A stretch of 12,505 bases of DNA from Planctomycetota bacterium (GTDB taxonomy: Bacteria > Planctomycetota > Phycisphaerae > WQYP01), in assembly GCA_021795535.1 (NCBI GenBank), contig JAJYPG010000007.1:1-12505 (forward strand), written 5' to 3'. Made by a program: the position numbers and the translations under genes. The notes beneath the pieces are model-generated. The model ran no database searches. It had not been told where the DNA came from and saw only the letters and a list, made by a program, of their open reading frames with translations. Within the stretch, counting starts at the first letter, position 1. Every line of letters starts with the position of its first letter. Shown in pieces: positions 6,050 to 12,505 of the stretch.

Positions 6050-6574
6050 ATGGCCAATCTCAACAAAGTATTCCTCATGGGCAACCTGACCCGTGACCCC
6101 CAGCTTAGTTATCTGCCCAGCCAGACGCCGGTCGTCGAATTTGGTTTGGCCACCAATCGCCGCTGGAATGGTCAGGATGGTCAACCACGCGAGGAAACCA
6201 CGTTTGTCGATGTCGTCGCTTATGGTCGCCAGGCTGAAACTATTTCCAAGTACATGAAAAAAGGGAAACCCTTTTTCGTGGAAGGACGGCTCAAGCTTGA
6301 CCAGTGGGAAGCACAGGATGGGACCAAACGCAGTAAAATGCGTGTCATTCTGGAGGGTTTCCAGTTCATTGATTCCCGCCCCGCGGGCGGTGGTGCTCCA
6401 GATGGCGATGCCGGAATGGATGAAGTTGCGGGCGCTCGGCCCGCGCCGCGAACCTATGGTCGCCCCGCGCAAATGGGCACATCGCCCGTCGGTGGAGCAC
6501 CGGCCGCCTCGCGACAGGCTCCCCCACCCGAAGACGAACCTCCTCCCATTCGCGAAGATGACATACCGTTTTGA
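6050..6574 (+). CDS. ssb: Single-stranded DNA-binding protein
   Basis: SSB coats single-stranded DNA in replication, recombination and repair and recruits partner proteins through its tail. The 174 residues begin at ATG 6050 with GGAG nine bases upstream. The OB-fold covers about residues 1-107, with the typical LNKVFLMGNLTRDPQ start, VVEFGLATNRRW, TTFVDVVAYGRQAE and KGKPFFVEGRLKLDQWE. A proline- and glycine-rich linker (about 112-165) follows. The acidic tip EDDIPF at the very end is the conserved partner-binding motif. Its position between rpsF and rplI is common in bacteria. Confidence 0.97.
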   Translation: MANLNKVFLMGNLTRDPQLSYLPSQTPVVEFGLATNRRWNGQDGQPREETTFVDVVAYGRQAETISKYMKKGKPFFVEGRLKLDQWEAQDGTKRSKMRVILEGFQFIDSRPAGGGAPDGDAGMDEVAGARPAPRTYGRPAQMGTSPVGGAPAASRQAPPPEDEPPPIREDDIPF

Positions 6575-6605
6575 ACGTCTGCTCCGCGGTTCATCGCAGA
6601 CCGTT
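6574..6605 (+). other. Imperfect stem-loop after ssb, in the place where rpsR usually lies
   Basis: AACGTCTGC (6574-6582) can pair with GCAGACCGTT (6596-6605) with a single bulged base, leaving a 13-base loop. The structure begins in the ssb stop codon. The remaining 50 bases to rplI are AT-rich and hold its ribosome binding site GAGG (6651-6654). No coding space for S18 is present. Confidence 0.4.
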
Positions 6606-6661
6606 GGACAGGAATGATTAAAATAAGAAAAAAGTATACAAACAATTAACGAGGTAAAAAC

Positions 6662-7177
6662 ATGAAAGTTCTTCTGACTGATACAATTTCCAAAGTTGGC
6701 GTGGTGGGCGAAGTTGTGGATGTAACTGAAGGTTACGCCCGCAACTACCTGATACCCAAAAAACTCGCCATTCAACCCACCGAAGGCAATATCAAACGCT
6801 TTGAAGCCGCCCGCAAGGAATTTGAGGCTCATCTTAAACTTCTTCGCGAGCAGAAAGAGAAGCTCGTTGCGGCCCTGGAAGGTGTGGAAATTTCCGTTAT
6901 TCGCGCCTCCAATGAGGAAGGCCACCTTTTTGGTTCCGTTTCCAAACGGGATATTGCCGAGGAACTTCAGAAGCTCGGCCACTCTGTGCAGCCGGATGAT
7001 GTCCGCCTGGATGACCCCATTCGTCGCATTGACACCTTCACTGTGCCGATTCAATTGGCCGCAGATCTGAAAACACAGGTCAAGGTTTGGGTGGTACGCG
7101 AGAAGGCTGCGGATGGCGAAGCTCAACCGGATGCCCAGCCACAAACCGAAGCTGCGGCGGATGCGGCAGAATCCTAA
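6662..7177 (+). CDS. rplI: 50S ribosomal protein L9
   Basis: L9 binds 23S rRNA near the base of the L1 stalk and helps keep the reading frame. The 171 residues start at ATG 6662 after GAGG with 7-base spacing. The N-terminal domain carries the L9 signature ending in GYARNYLIP (residues 24-32). A long connecting helix follows (about 40-75), then the C-terminal domain with HLFGSVSKRDIAEEL. After about residue 148 an acidic, alanine-rich tail (AADGEAQPDAQPQTEAAADA) extends beyond the typical 150-residue length. It is the last small gene before dnaB. Confidence 0.97.
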   Translation: MKVLLTDTISKVGVVGEVVDVTEGYARNYLIPKKLAIQPTEGNIKRFEAARKEFEAHLKLLREQKEKLVAALEGVEISVIRASNEEGHLFGSVSKRDIAEELQKLGHSVQPDDVRLDDPIRRIDTFTVPIQLAADLKTQVKVWVVREKAADGEAQPDAQPQTEAAADAAES

Positions 7178-7193
7178 GCGGAAATAGTCCGCT
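7177..7193 (+). other. Stem-loop directly after the rplI stop codon
   Basis: AGCGGA (7177-7182) and TCCGCT (7188-7193) pair perfectly around loop AATAG. The first base is the last base of the rplI stop codon. No T-run follows, so transcription probably continues into dnaB. Confidence 0.4.
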
Positions 7194-7241
7194 GGCTACA
7201 TGTATTGTTTTCCACCAACCTCTTGACCGGAGGGAATCCCC

Positions 7242-8663
7242 GTGGACGACTCCCGTATTGTCGATGCCACCACCGCACGCCCACGTCCCGCCGGGCTGTC
7301 GCTTCCGGCGCAGGAGTCGTCGTTGCTGGACCGCCAGCCTCCGCACGACCCGGCCGTGGAAATGGCCCTGCTTGGCTCCATGATCATCGCTTCCGATGTT
7401 ATTGGTCCGGTTCTGCAAATTATTGACGATCCAGATGTCTTTTTTTCCCTGCAACACCGGCTCATCTTTAATGCCCTGCGTGAGATGTTTGAAGCCAACG
7501 TCGGTATTGATGGCATTACCCTTAGTAACTGGCTGATGCAGAAAAATCAGTATGACCGCGCCGGGGGTTATGATGTTCTGGAAAAAATTCTCAATTGCGT
7601 TCCCAACGCCGGCAACGCTGAAACCTATGCTGTAATGGTGCGCGATAAATCGCTCCTCCGACGGCTAATCAGTGCCTGCACCAGCACACTCAAAGACTGC
7701 TATGAAAGTCCGGAAGACCCCGCCACCGTGCTGGATAAATCTGAAGGGCGAATATTTGAAATTGCCCAGAAAAAGCAGATGGGAAAGCCCGTCGTCCTTG
7801 GTGAGGTACTCAGTGAAACCATGGAAATGCTGCACCGCAACAGCGGCGAGCATATTACCGGCGTAGCCAGCGGCTATGTGGAGCTTGATAATCTGATGAG
7901 CGGCCTGCAAAAAGGGGAAATGGTCGTCATTGCCGCCCGCCCCAGTGTCGGAAAAACCGCTCTGGCGATGAACATTGTCGAACATGTCGGAGTGGACCTG
8001 AAAAAACCGGTCGCGGTGTTTTCCCTGGAAATGTCCCGCCAGCAACTCGCCCAGCGCATGCTCTGCTCGCGCAGCGGGGTTGATTCCCATTCGCTGCGTC
8101 GTGGAATGCTTTCGCGTGATGATCATGACCGCCTAGGCCATGCCGTGGGGGCCTTGGCCGAAGGCCTTATTTATATTGACGATACCCCCGGCCTGACGCT
8201 TCTGGATCTGCGCACCAAGGCGCGACGTCTGAAGCTTCAGCATGGTGTGGAAATGGTGGTGATAGACTACCTGCAACTTATGGAAGCCCCGCGTGAAGAT
8301 AATCGCCAGCAGCAGATCAGCACCATCAGTCGTGGCATTAAGGCTCTTGCCCGCGAACTGGACTGCCCGGTGATCTGCCTTTCGCAGTTGAATCGCGCAT
8401 CGGAAAGTGAAAACCGTCTGCCACGCACCAGCGATCTGCGCGAATCCGGAAGTATTGAGCAGGATGCCGATGTCGTTATGCTGCTGCACCGCGAGGCGGT
8501 CATGCACCGTGGCGACAAGGAATGGGAGGAAAGCAATCCGGACAAGCTCAACGAAGCGCTTCTTATTGTCGCCAAGCAGCGTAACGGACCGTGCGATACC
8601 GTCAAACTGACTTTCCTTGGTGCAAATACCCGGTTTGTCACCTACAACCCAGGCGTGATGTAG
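7242..8663 (+). CDS. dnaB: Replicative DNA helicase DnaB
   Basis: DnaB is the hexameric ATP-driven helicase at the replication fork, recruited by the initiator and contacted by primase. The start is a GTG at 7242, fixed by the strong site GGAGGG (7229-7234, 7-base spacing). The 473 residues match the family. The N-terminal domain begins with PPHDPAVEMALLGSMI near residues 34-49. The RecA-like domain carries Walker A ARPSVGKTALA with G237-K238-T239, the VFSLEMSRQQLAQRM segment, Walker B MVVIDYLQLM, and the conserved LSQLNRASE and DLRESGSIEQDADVV motifs. The end (FLGANTRFVTYN) is also typical. No intein is present. It closes the + strand cluster, and a terminator follows. Confidence 0.97.
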   Translation: MDDSRIVDATTARPRPAGLSLPAQESSLLDRQPPHDPAVEMALLGSMIIASDVIGPVLQIIDDPDVFFSLQHRLIFNALREMFEANVGIDGITLSNWLMQKNQYDRAGGYDVLEKILNCVPNAGNAETYAVMVRDKSLLRRLISACTSTLKDCYESPEDPATVLDKSEGRIFEIAQKKQMGKPVVLGEVLSETMEMLHRNSGEHITGVASGYVELDNLMSGLQKGEMVVIAARPSVGKTALAMNIVEHVGVDLKKPVAVFSLEMSRQQLAQRMLCSRSGVDSHSLRRGMLSRDDHDRLGHAVGALAEGLIYIDDTPGLTLLDLRTKARRLKLQHGVEMVVIDYLQLMEAPREDNRQQQISTISRGIKALARELDCPVICLSQLNRASESENRLPRTSDLRESGSIEQDADVVMLLHREAVMHRGDKEWEESNPDKLNEALLIVAKQRNGPCDTVKLTFLGANTRFVTYNPGVM

Positions 8664-8671
8664 GAGCGGTC

Positions 8672-8697
8672 AAACCCGGAGAATTCTCTGGGTTTTT
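8672..8697 (+). terminator. Rho-independent terminator after dnaB
   Basis: AACCCGGAG (8673-8681) pairs with CTCTGGGTT (8686-8694), nine base pairs with one G-U, around loop AATT. A run of five Ts ends at 8697. It starts nine bases after the dnaB stop. Read on the other strand, the same hairpin is followed by only three Ts, so it might also weakly stop transcripts coming from fabF. Confidence 0.9.
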
Positions 8698-8819
8698 CGT
8701 CTTGTGTAGATATACCGCACACAGCTATTAACGCTTGAACCGTCCCTGGAACCGCTGAGCAGGCTTTTGCACATGGTTCCCACTGGACCGACGGTCTGTT
8801 CGCGGTAACAAGGAAACGC

Positions 8820-10064
8820 TTATATTTTACTGATCAGAATGCTGGTATTGTGTCCGCCAAAGCCGAAGCTGTTGCTCATTGCATAACGAATGTTGGCGCT
8901 GCGTGCCACATTGGGAATGTAATCCAGATTGCAGAGTTCGTCGGGTTCGTCATAATTAATGGTGGGGGGCAATTCGCCGCGCTGCAAAGCCAGACAGGTG
9001 ATGGCCAGTTCAATGCCACCGGAAGCCCCCAGGCTGTGCCCCAAAGCGCCTTTTGTGGAACTGATTTGAAGTTTTTTTGCATAGGATTCAAAAACGCGGT
9101 GAACGGCCTTGGTTTCCGCAAGGTCGCCAAGTTCGGTACTTGTGCCGTGGGCATTGATATAGCCGATCTGTTCCGGTTGAATGTTGGCTTCGCGAAGTGC
9201 CTTGCTCATGGCCTTGGCCGCGCCAGCGCCATTTTCGTCCGGGGCGGTTATGTGACAGCCATCACCGGTGGCACCGCACGCCAGAAGCTCGGCATAAATT
9301 TGTGCGCCGCGTGCCTTCGCAACTTCATATTCTTCCAGCACGACAACGCCCGCTCCCTCAGACATGACAAAGCCATGGCGGTTTTTTTCAAATGGACGGC
9401 TCGCCTTTTCCGGCTCATCATTCCGCGTGGACAAGGCCCGCAGAGCGCAAAATGCCGCGACACCCAGTTTGGTAATGGCCGCCTCCGCTCCGCCTGCCAG
9501 CATTATATCCGCATCGCCATATTGGATGGTGTGAAAGGCGTCGGCAATGGCGTTGCCGGCCGTGGCGCACGCGGTGGCCGTGGCGGAAATGGGTCCGCGG
9601 AGGCCCCATTGAATGGAAAGGTTTCCCGCCGCTGCATTGACCATCAGGCGGGGGACGGTGAAGGGCGAAACCCGGTCCACTCCTTTGGCCAGCATACGGT
9701 CGTACTGCTGTTCCATTTCCTCTATCCCGCCAATGCCCGAACCGACAATGACACCCGCTCGGTCGCGGTCCGTTTTTGAAAAGTCAATTCCGGAATCAGC
9801 CACAGCGTGAATACCCGCGGCCATGCCATAAACGCTAAAGCGGTCCATCCGTTTGATTTCTTTATGGGGGATGGATTTTCCCGGATTAAATTCCGCAGGT
9901 GTAATTTCTCCGGCAATGCGCACAGGATAGCTGCTGCAATCAAAGCGCGTGATTTTGCGAATACCACAGTTTCCAGCCAGCAAACGCGACCAGAACAGGT
10001 TCAGGTCTTCGCCCAAGGGTGTCACAACACCCAAACCCGTGATGACGACTCTTCGTTTTGACAT
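8820..10064 (-). CDS. fabF: Beta-ketoacyl-[acyl-carrier-protein] synthase II
   Basis: FabF condenses malonyl-ACP with a growing acyl-ACP in fatty acid elongation. From ATG 10064 the protein has 414 residues and starts SKRRVVITGLGVVTPLG, the standard family beginning. The thiolase-fold active site is intact: C166 (TATACATAGNA), H306 (NAHGTST) and H343 (GALGHSLGASG), with the same spacing as E. coli FabF. The glycine-rich FGFGGHN motif lies near the end. The frame remains open upstream to 10142, but the added residues are not family-like. The GGAG site is 13 bases from the start, longer than usual. It is the last gene of the - strand fab operon and faces dnaB. Confidence 0.96.
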   Translation of the reverse strand: MSKRRVVITGLGVVTPLGEDLNLFWSRLLAGNCGIRKITRFDCSSYPVRIAGEITPAEFNPGKSIPHKEIKRMDRFSVYGMAAGIHAVADSGIDFSKTDRDRAGVIVGSGIGGIEEMEQQYDRMLAKGVDRVSPFTVPRLMVNAAAGNLSIQWGLRGPISATATACATAGNAIADAFHTIQYGDADIMLAGGAEAAITKLGVAAFCALRALSTRNDEPEKASRPFEKNRHGFVMSEGAGVVVLEEYEVAKARGAQIYAELLACGATGDGCHITAPDENGAGAAKAMSKALREANIQPEQIGYINAHGTSTELGDLAETKAVHRVFESYAKKLQISSTKGALGHSLGASGGIELAITCLALQRGELPPTINYDEPDELCNLDYIPNVARSANIRYAMSNSFGFGGHNTSILISKI

Positions 10065-10080
10065 TGTGGGGTACGCACTC

Positions 10081-10104
10081 CATAGCGCTATGCCGCCAGG
10101 CATA
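10081..10104 (-). other. Overlapping palindrome and hairpin near the fabF ribosome binding site
   Basis: CATAGCGCTATG (10081-10092) is a 12-base palindrome. It overlaps a perfect 6-bp stem, TATGCC (10089-10094) with GGCATA (10099-10104) and loop GCCA. The two structures share bases 10089-10092 and are mutually exclusive. The first borders and partly covers the GGAG of fabF (complement of 10077-10081), so it could influence fabF translation. Confidence 0.4.
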
Positions 10105-10169
10105 AACCGCCAAGCGGGAAAATCAGGGTGTGGGCAAACCACGCCATAAGGAATCTAGATGCCACCGGA

Positions 10170-10436
10170 TTACTGTGGTGGTTTGATTTTGGCGGCAATC
10201 GTCTTGATGTAATCAATTGCCTGGCCGACGGTCTGAATTTTTTCAGCTTCTTCATCGGGAATGGACATTTCGAATTCGTCTTCGAATTCCATGACCAGTT
10301 CAACCGTATCCAGACTGTCCGCGTTCAGGTCGTTGACAAAGCTGGTATCACGGGTGATTTCCGCCTTATCCACGCCCATTTGCTCGGCGACAATGTCGAT
10401 AACCTTCTGTTCAATCTGTGTGTCCAATTCAGCCAT
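10170..10436 (-). CDS. acpP: Acyl carrier protein
   Basis: AcpP carries the growing fatty acid on a 4'-phosphopantetheine arm. From ATG 10436 it has 88 residues. GGAGG eight bases upstream (complement of 10445-10449) fixes this start over an ATG 33 bases further upstream. The attachment serine is S41 in the [13 protein letters not shown] motif at the start of helix II. The protein is strongly acidic, as the family requires ([18 protein letters not shown] in helix III). It ends AAKIKPPQ. The gene lies between fabG and fabF as in many bacteria. The 215-base leader with two strong hairpins may adjust its high expression. Confidence 0.97.
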   Translation of the reverse strand: MAELDTQIEQKVIDIVAEQMGVDKAEITRDTSFVNDLNADSLDTVELVMEFEDEFEMSIPDEEAEKIQTVGQAIDYIKTIAAKIKPPQ

Positions 10437-10526
10437 GCCAAAGGCCTCCATAAAAAGAGTTTTAATCAAAGAACTATCATCACCCGTGCATTTATCAGGA
10501 TGCTTAGGTTAGCGTAATTCAGTCCA

Positions 10527-10544
10527 CTTGGCAACGCTGCCAAG
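10527..10544 (-). other. Hairpin in the fabG-acpP gap, acpP-proximal
   Basis: CTTGGCA (10527-10533) and TGCCAAG (10538-10544) form a perfect 7-bp stem with a 4-base loop. It lies about 90 bases upstream of acpP. There is no T-run after it on the - strand. Confidence 0.55.
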
Positions 10545-10556
10545 GCAACTGGCGAG

Positions 10557-10585
10557 TTTTGTGTGAATTTCCGCTTCACACAAAA
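10557..10585 (-). other. 11-bp perfect hairpin in the fabG-acpP gap
   Basis: TTTTGTGTGAA (10557-10567) is fully complementary to TTCACACAAAA (10575-10585), with a 7-base loop. On the - strand a T-run precedes the stem and no T-run follows it, so it does not look like a simple terminator for fabG. Candidate roles are RNA processing, 3' end protection of the fabG part of the transcript, or a dimeric regulator site. The interval 10437-10651 contains no gene. Confidence 0.6.
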
Positions 10586-10651
10586 AATTCGCAAAAGACC
10601 CAAAAGCATCGGTTTACGCATACGACACCTTTTTGCCCTCTCCATCCCGCG

Positions 10652-11398
10652 CTACATGCTCATGCCGCCATCCACCGCCAGAACCTGTCCGGTGATGTAG
10701 CCCGCTGTGTCGCCTGCTAAAAAGGCCACGGCGGCCGCAACTTCCGTCGGTGCACCAAAGCGGCGTAGTGGAATGACCTCCTGCACCTTGTCTTTGATCG
10801 GAGCGGGAAGAACATCCGTCATGTCCGTGGTGGTAAAGCCGGGGGCCACACAGTTGGCCGTTACCTGTTTTCCCGCCAGTTCGCGGGCTATCGATTTGGT
10901 CATGCCAATTAGCCCCGCCTTGGAGGCTGAATAGTTGACCTGCCCTGCGTTGCCAATAATACCCGAAACCGATGCAATATTGATAATCCGTCCCCAGCGG
11001 GCGCGGATCATGGGCCGTGCGGCGGCACGACAGGCCACAAAAGCCGCCCGCAGATTGGTGTTTATGACCTCATCAAAATCCTTGTCATCCATTCTCATGA
11101 ACAGCCCATCACGAGTGATGCCCGCATTGTTCACCAGCACGTCCAGTCGGCCATGCTTTTCAATTATGCCCTCTATGGATGCGGTCAGGGCCGCAGAATC
11201 GCCGATATCCACCGTGACCGCTTCTACGGATTGCCCCGCCGCAGTCAGCGCGGCGCACAGGGCGGAAAGTTTATCGGCATTGCGCGCCACCGCCACAACG
11301 TGATGGTGGTTTTGGGCCAAGGTCCGCACGATCGCCTCGCCAATGCCGCGGGAACCGCCGGTAACATAAGCCACACGTTTTGAATTTGAATCAGTCAT
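10652..11398 (-). CDS. fabG: 3-oxoacyl-[acyl-carrier-protein] reductase
   Basis: FabG reduces beta-ketoacyl-ACP with NADPH, the first reductive step of each elongation cycle. It has 248 residues, normal for this short-chain dehydrogenase family. The cofactor-binding motif TGGSRGIG is at residues 13-20 and NNAG at 90-93. The catalytic residues are S143 (NIASVSG), Y156 and K160 (YSASK), with N115 in INTNLRAAF as the fourth member. The end GYITGQVLAVDGGMSM is diagnostic for FabG. The start ATG 11398 has GGAG eight bases upstream. It lies 48 bases after fabD in the same operon. Given the fab neighbours, a different SDR substrate is unlikely. Confidence 0.96.
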   Translation of the reverse strand: MTDSNSKRVAYVTGGSRGIGEAIVRTLAQNHHHVVAVARNADKLSALCAALTAAGQSVEAVTVDIGDSAALTASIEGIIEKHGRLDVLVNNAGITRDGLFMRMDDKDFDEVINTNLRAAFVACRAAARPMIRARWGRIINIASVSGIIGNAGQVNYSASKAGLIGMTKSIARELAGKQVTANCVAPGFTTTDMTDVLPAPIKDKVQEVIPLRRFGAPTEVAAAVAFLAGDTAGYITGQVLAVDGGMSM

Positions 11399-11430
11399 TG
11401 TTTAAACTCCGTTGGGAGATTTTTTCTTTT

Positions 11431-11446
11431 CCGGCATACAGGCCGG
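11431..11446 (-). other. GC stem-loop adjacent to the fabD stop codon
   Basis: CCGGC (11431-11435) and GCCGG (11442-11446) pair around a 6-base loop, directly after the fabD stop on the - strand. An A-rich stretch, not a T-run, follows in the direction of transcription. It is not a terminator. Confidence 0.4.
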
Positions 11447-12364
11447 TCAAGCCGCAAGGGTTTCCAGTGTGGAAATATTTGTGATCGCAGCCCGGCGATC
11501 AATCTTTTTCATCAAGCCGGTCAGCACACGGCCCGGCCCAAGTTCCATAAACGCCTGCGTTCCCTGATCTTTGAGGTACATCATACTCTGGCTCCAGCGA
11601 ACCGGAGCGATAATCTGTTCCACAAGCAGGGCGCGTATCTGTTCGACAGATTCATGCGGGCGGGCGGTGACATTGCTGATCACCGCCATGCGCGGCATTT
11701 GTATATTCACAGTAGCCAGAATCTCCCGCATTTTATCCGCCGCGGACTGCATAAAGGGCGAGTGAAAAGCTCCCGCCACATTCAGCGGCACACTGCGTAG
11801 TCCCATGGCCTGGGCAATTTTAGCTGCTTCGCCGCAGGCTTCAATGCCGCCCGAGAGAACTATCTGTCCCGGAGCATTGAAGTTTGCCATGACAATCGTG
11901 CCATGGGCTTGTGCCTGACCGCAAATTTCCGCAGCCGCGGCCTCTTCCGCGCCCACCAGTGCCAGCATGGTGCTTGGTTGGGCCACGGCGGCGGCCTGCA
12001 TCAGTTCACCCCGTGCCCGAACCAGCCGAATGGCGTCGGGCAGAGCAATGGCGTCGGCAATATAAAGCGCGGAATATTCACCCAGCGAAAGCCCCGCCGT
12101 TACATCAATGTTTTGCGGCAGCTTGTTCAGGGACTTAAGTGTTTCATAAATGGCGACGGTGGTTACAAAAATGCCGACCTGCGCGTTATCCGTCTGTTGC
12201 AACTGATTGTCCGGACCATGAAAGCACAGGTTGGAAAGCGGGAACCCAAGAACTTCATCAGCCATGGAATATACCCGGCGCGCCGGCGCATGGGATTCGT
12301 AAAAATCCTTTCCCATACCCACATACTGGGCGCCCTGTCCCGGACATAAAATTGCCTGCTGCAT
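11447..12364 (-). CDS. fabD: Malonyl-CoA:acyl carrier protein transacylase
   Basis: FabD moves malonyl from CoA to AcpP, feeding FabH and FabF. The 305 residues match the family. The beginning AILCPGQGAQYVGMG (residues 4-18) is the conserved first motif. The nucleophile S93 lies in GLSLGEYSA (91-99), and the catalytic H201 in GAFHSPFM. The family-typical histidine before the serine (GHSLGE) is leucine here (L92, codon CTT). The conserved ELGPGRVLTGL block is near the C terminus. The start ATG 12364 has GGAA a few bases upstream. It lies 93 bases after fabH and 48 bases before fabG in the operon. Confidence 0.96.
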   Translation of the reverse strand: MQQAILCPGQGAQYVGMGKDFYESHAPARRVYSMADEVLGFPLSNLCFHGPDNQLQQTDNAQVGIFVTTVAIYETLKSLNKLPQNIDVTAGLSLGEYSALYIADAIALPDAIRLVRARGELMQAAAVAQPSTMLALVGAEEAAAAEICGQAQAHGTIVMANFNAPGQIVLSGGIEACGEAAKIAQAMGLRSVPLNVAGAFHSPFMQSAADKMREILATVNIQMPRMAVISNVTARPHESVEQIRALLVEQIIAPVRWSQSMMYLKDQGTQAFMELGPGRVLTGLMKKIDRRAAITNISTLETLAA

Positions 12365-12457
12365 GAAGTTTCCATTCTCTTTTAGTCAATCCGTCAAACC
12401 GGTTTGCGGTCGCAACTCTTTCCACGGTTTGTTTCAACTGTCGGCTATGGCGATGTG

Positions 12458-12505
12458 TTACAGCCGCATTGTGGCCGACGCCCATGTCAGGCCGGCTCCG
12501 AACGC
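12458..12505 (-). CDS. fabH: Beta-ketoacyl-ACP synthase III, C-terminal end only
   Basis: The last 16 codons before the window edge read AFGAGLTWASATMRL followed by TAA (complement of 12458-12460). This matches the typical FabH end (G-G-x-T-W-x-S-A), the strand that closes the thiolase fold. The position directly upstream of fabD is the usual one for fabH, which starts fatty acid synthesis from acetyl-CoA or a branched acyl-CoA. The catalytic residues lie outside the window. The identification rests on a short tail plus synteny. Confidence 0.85.
   Translation of the reverse strand, partial: AFGAGLTWASATMRL

Noticed and set aside
6604..6640. Possible promoter before rplI (TTGGAC and TATACA)
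   Set aside because: The spacing of 25 bases is too long, and no better pair was found in the AT-rich stretch.
6014..7144. Open frame of 376 codons on the - strand across ssb and rplI
   Set aside because: It overlaps two certain genes and their gap, has no family features, and is best explained as a shadow of their codon use.
8850..9779. Long open frame of 309 codons on the + strand opposite fabF
   Set aside because: It is antisense to the strongly supported fabF, has no recognisable domain, and long antisense frames are common in GC-rich coding DNA.
1..12505. tRNA, rRNA, CRISPR array or defence system
   Set aside because: No cloverleaf, rRNA-like sequence, regularly spaced repeats or defence genes were seen by eye; apart from the IS, all genes are core housekeeping genes.

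Overview
This 12.5 kb window looks like a chromosomal segment of a bacterium, probably of the Planctomycetes-Verrucomicrobia-Chlamydiae-Lentisphaerae (PVC) group. That placement is an inference. It rests on the order prs-rplY-pth-rpsF-ssb-rplI-dnaB, the GlmU-like protein without a complete acetyltransferase domain, and remembered similarity of gene order (Chlamydia also has rplY-pth-rpsF next to rplI). No rRNA or other decisive marker is present.

Layout. Positions 1 to about 1417 hold the 3' part of an IS3-family insertion sequence. OrfA is cut by the window edge. OrfB carries a DD(35)E catalytic triad and is joined to OrfA by an A AAA AAG slippery heptamer. A gene-free stretch of about 265 bases follows. 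Next comes a + strand housekeeping cluster: a short glmU (1683-2606), a leader with an intrinsic-terminator-like hairpin, prs (2811-3821), rplY/ctc (3920-4624), pth (4739-5335), rpsF (5515-5967), ssb (6050-6574), rplI (6662-7177) and dnaB (7242-8663, followed by a clear Rho-independent terminator). Facing it on the - strand is a type II fatty acid synthesis operon, read right to left as fabH (only the last 16 codons), fabD, fabG, acpP and fabF.

How the genes work together. The + strand genes cover precursor supply (UDP-sugar, PRPP), translation (L25, S6, L9, peptidyl-tRNA hydrolase) and replication (SSB, replicative helicase). The - strand genes form a nearly complete initiation and elongation set: malonyl transfer by FabD, priming by FabH, condensation by FabF, ketoreduction by FabG, all on the AcpP carrier. 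Dehydratase and enoyl reductase are not in the window.

I see no convincing new multi-gene system. The points most worth a second look are: mutually exclusive hairpins ending in a terminator directly before the prs start; the frameshift signal and outward TTGACA at the end of the IS; a GC-rich inverted repeat inside the orfB 3' end; the truncated GlmU; the absence of rpsR between ssb and rplI; and small perfect stem-loops at nearly every gene junction. No tRNA, rRNA or CRISPR array was found.
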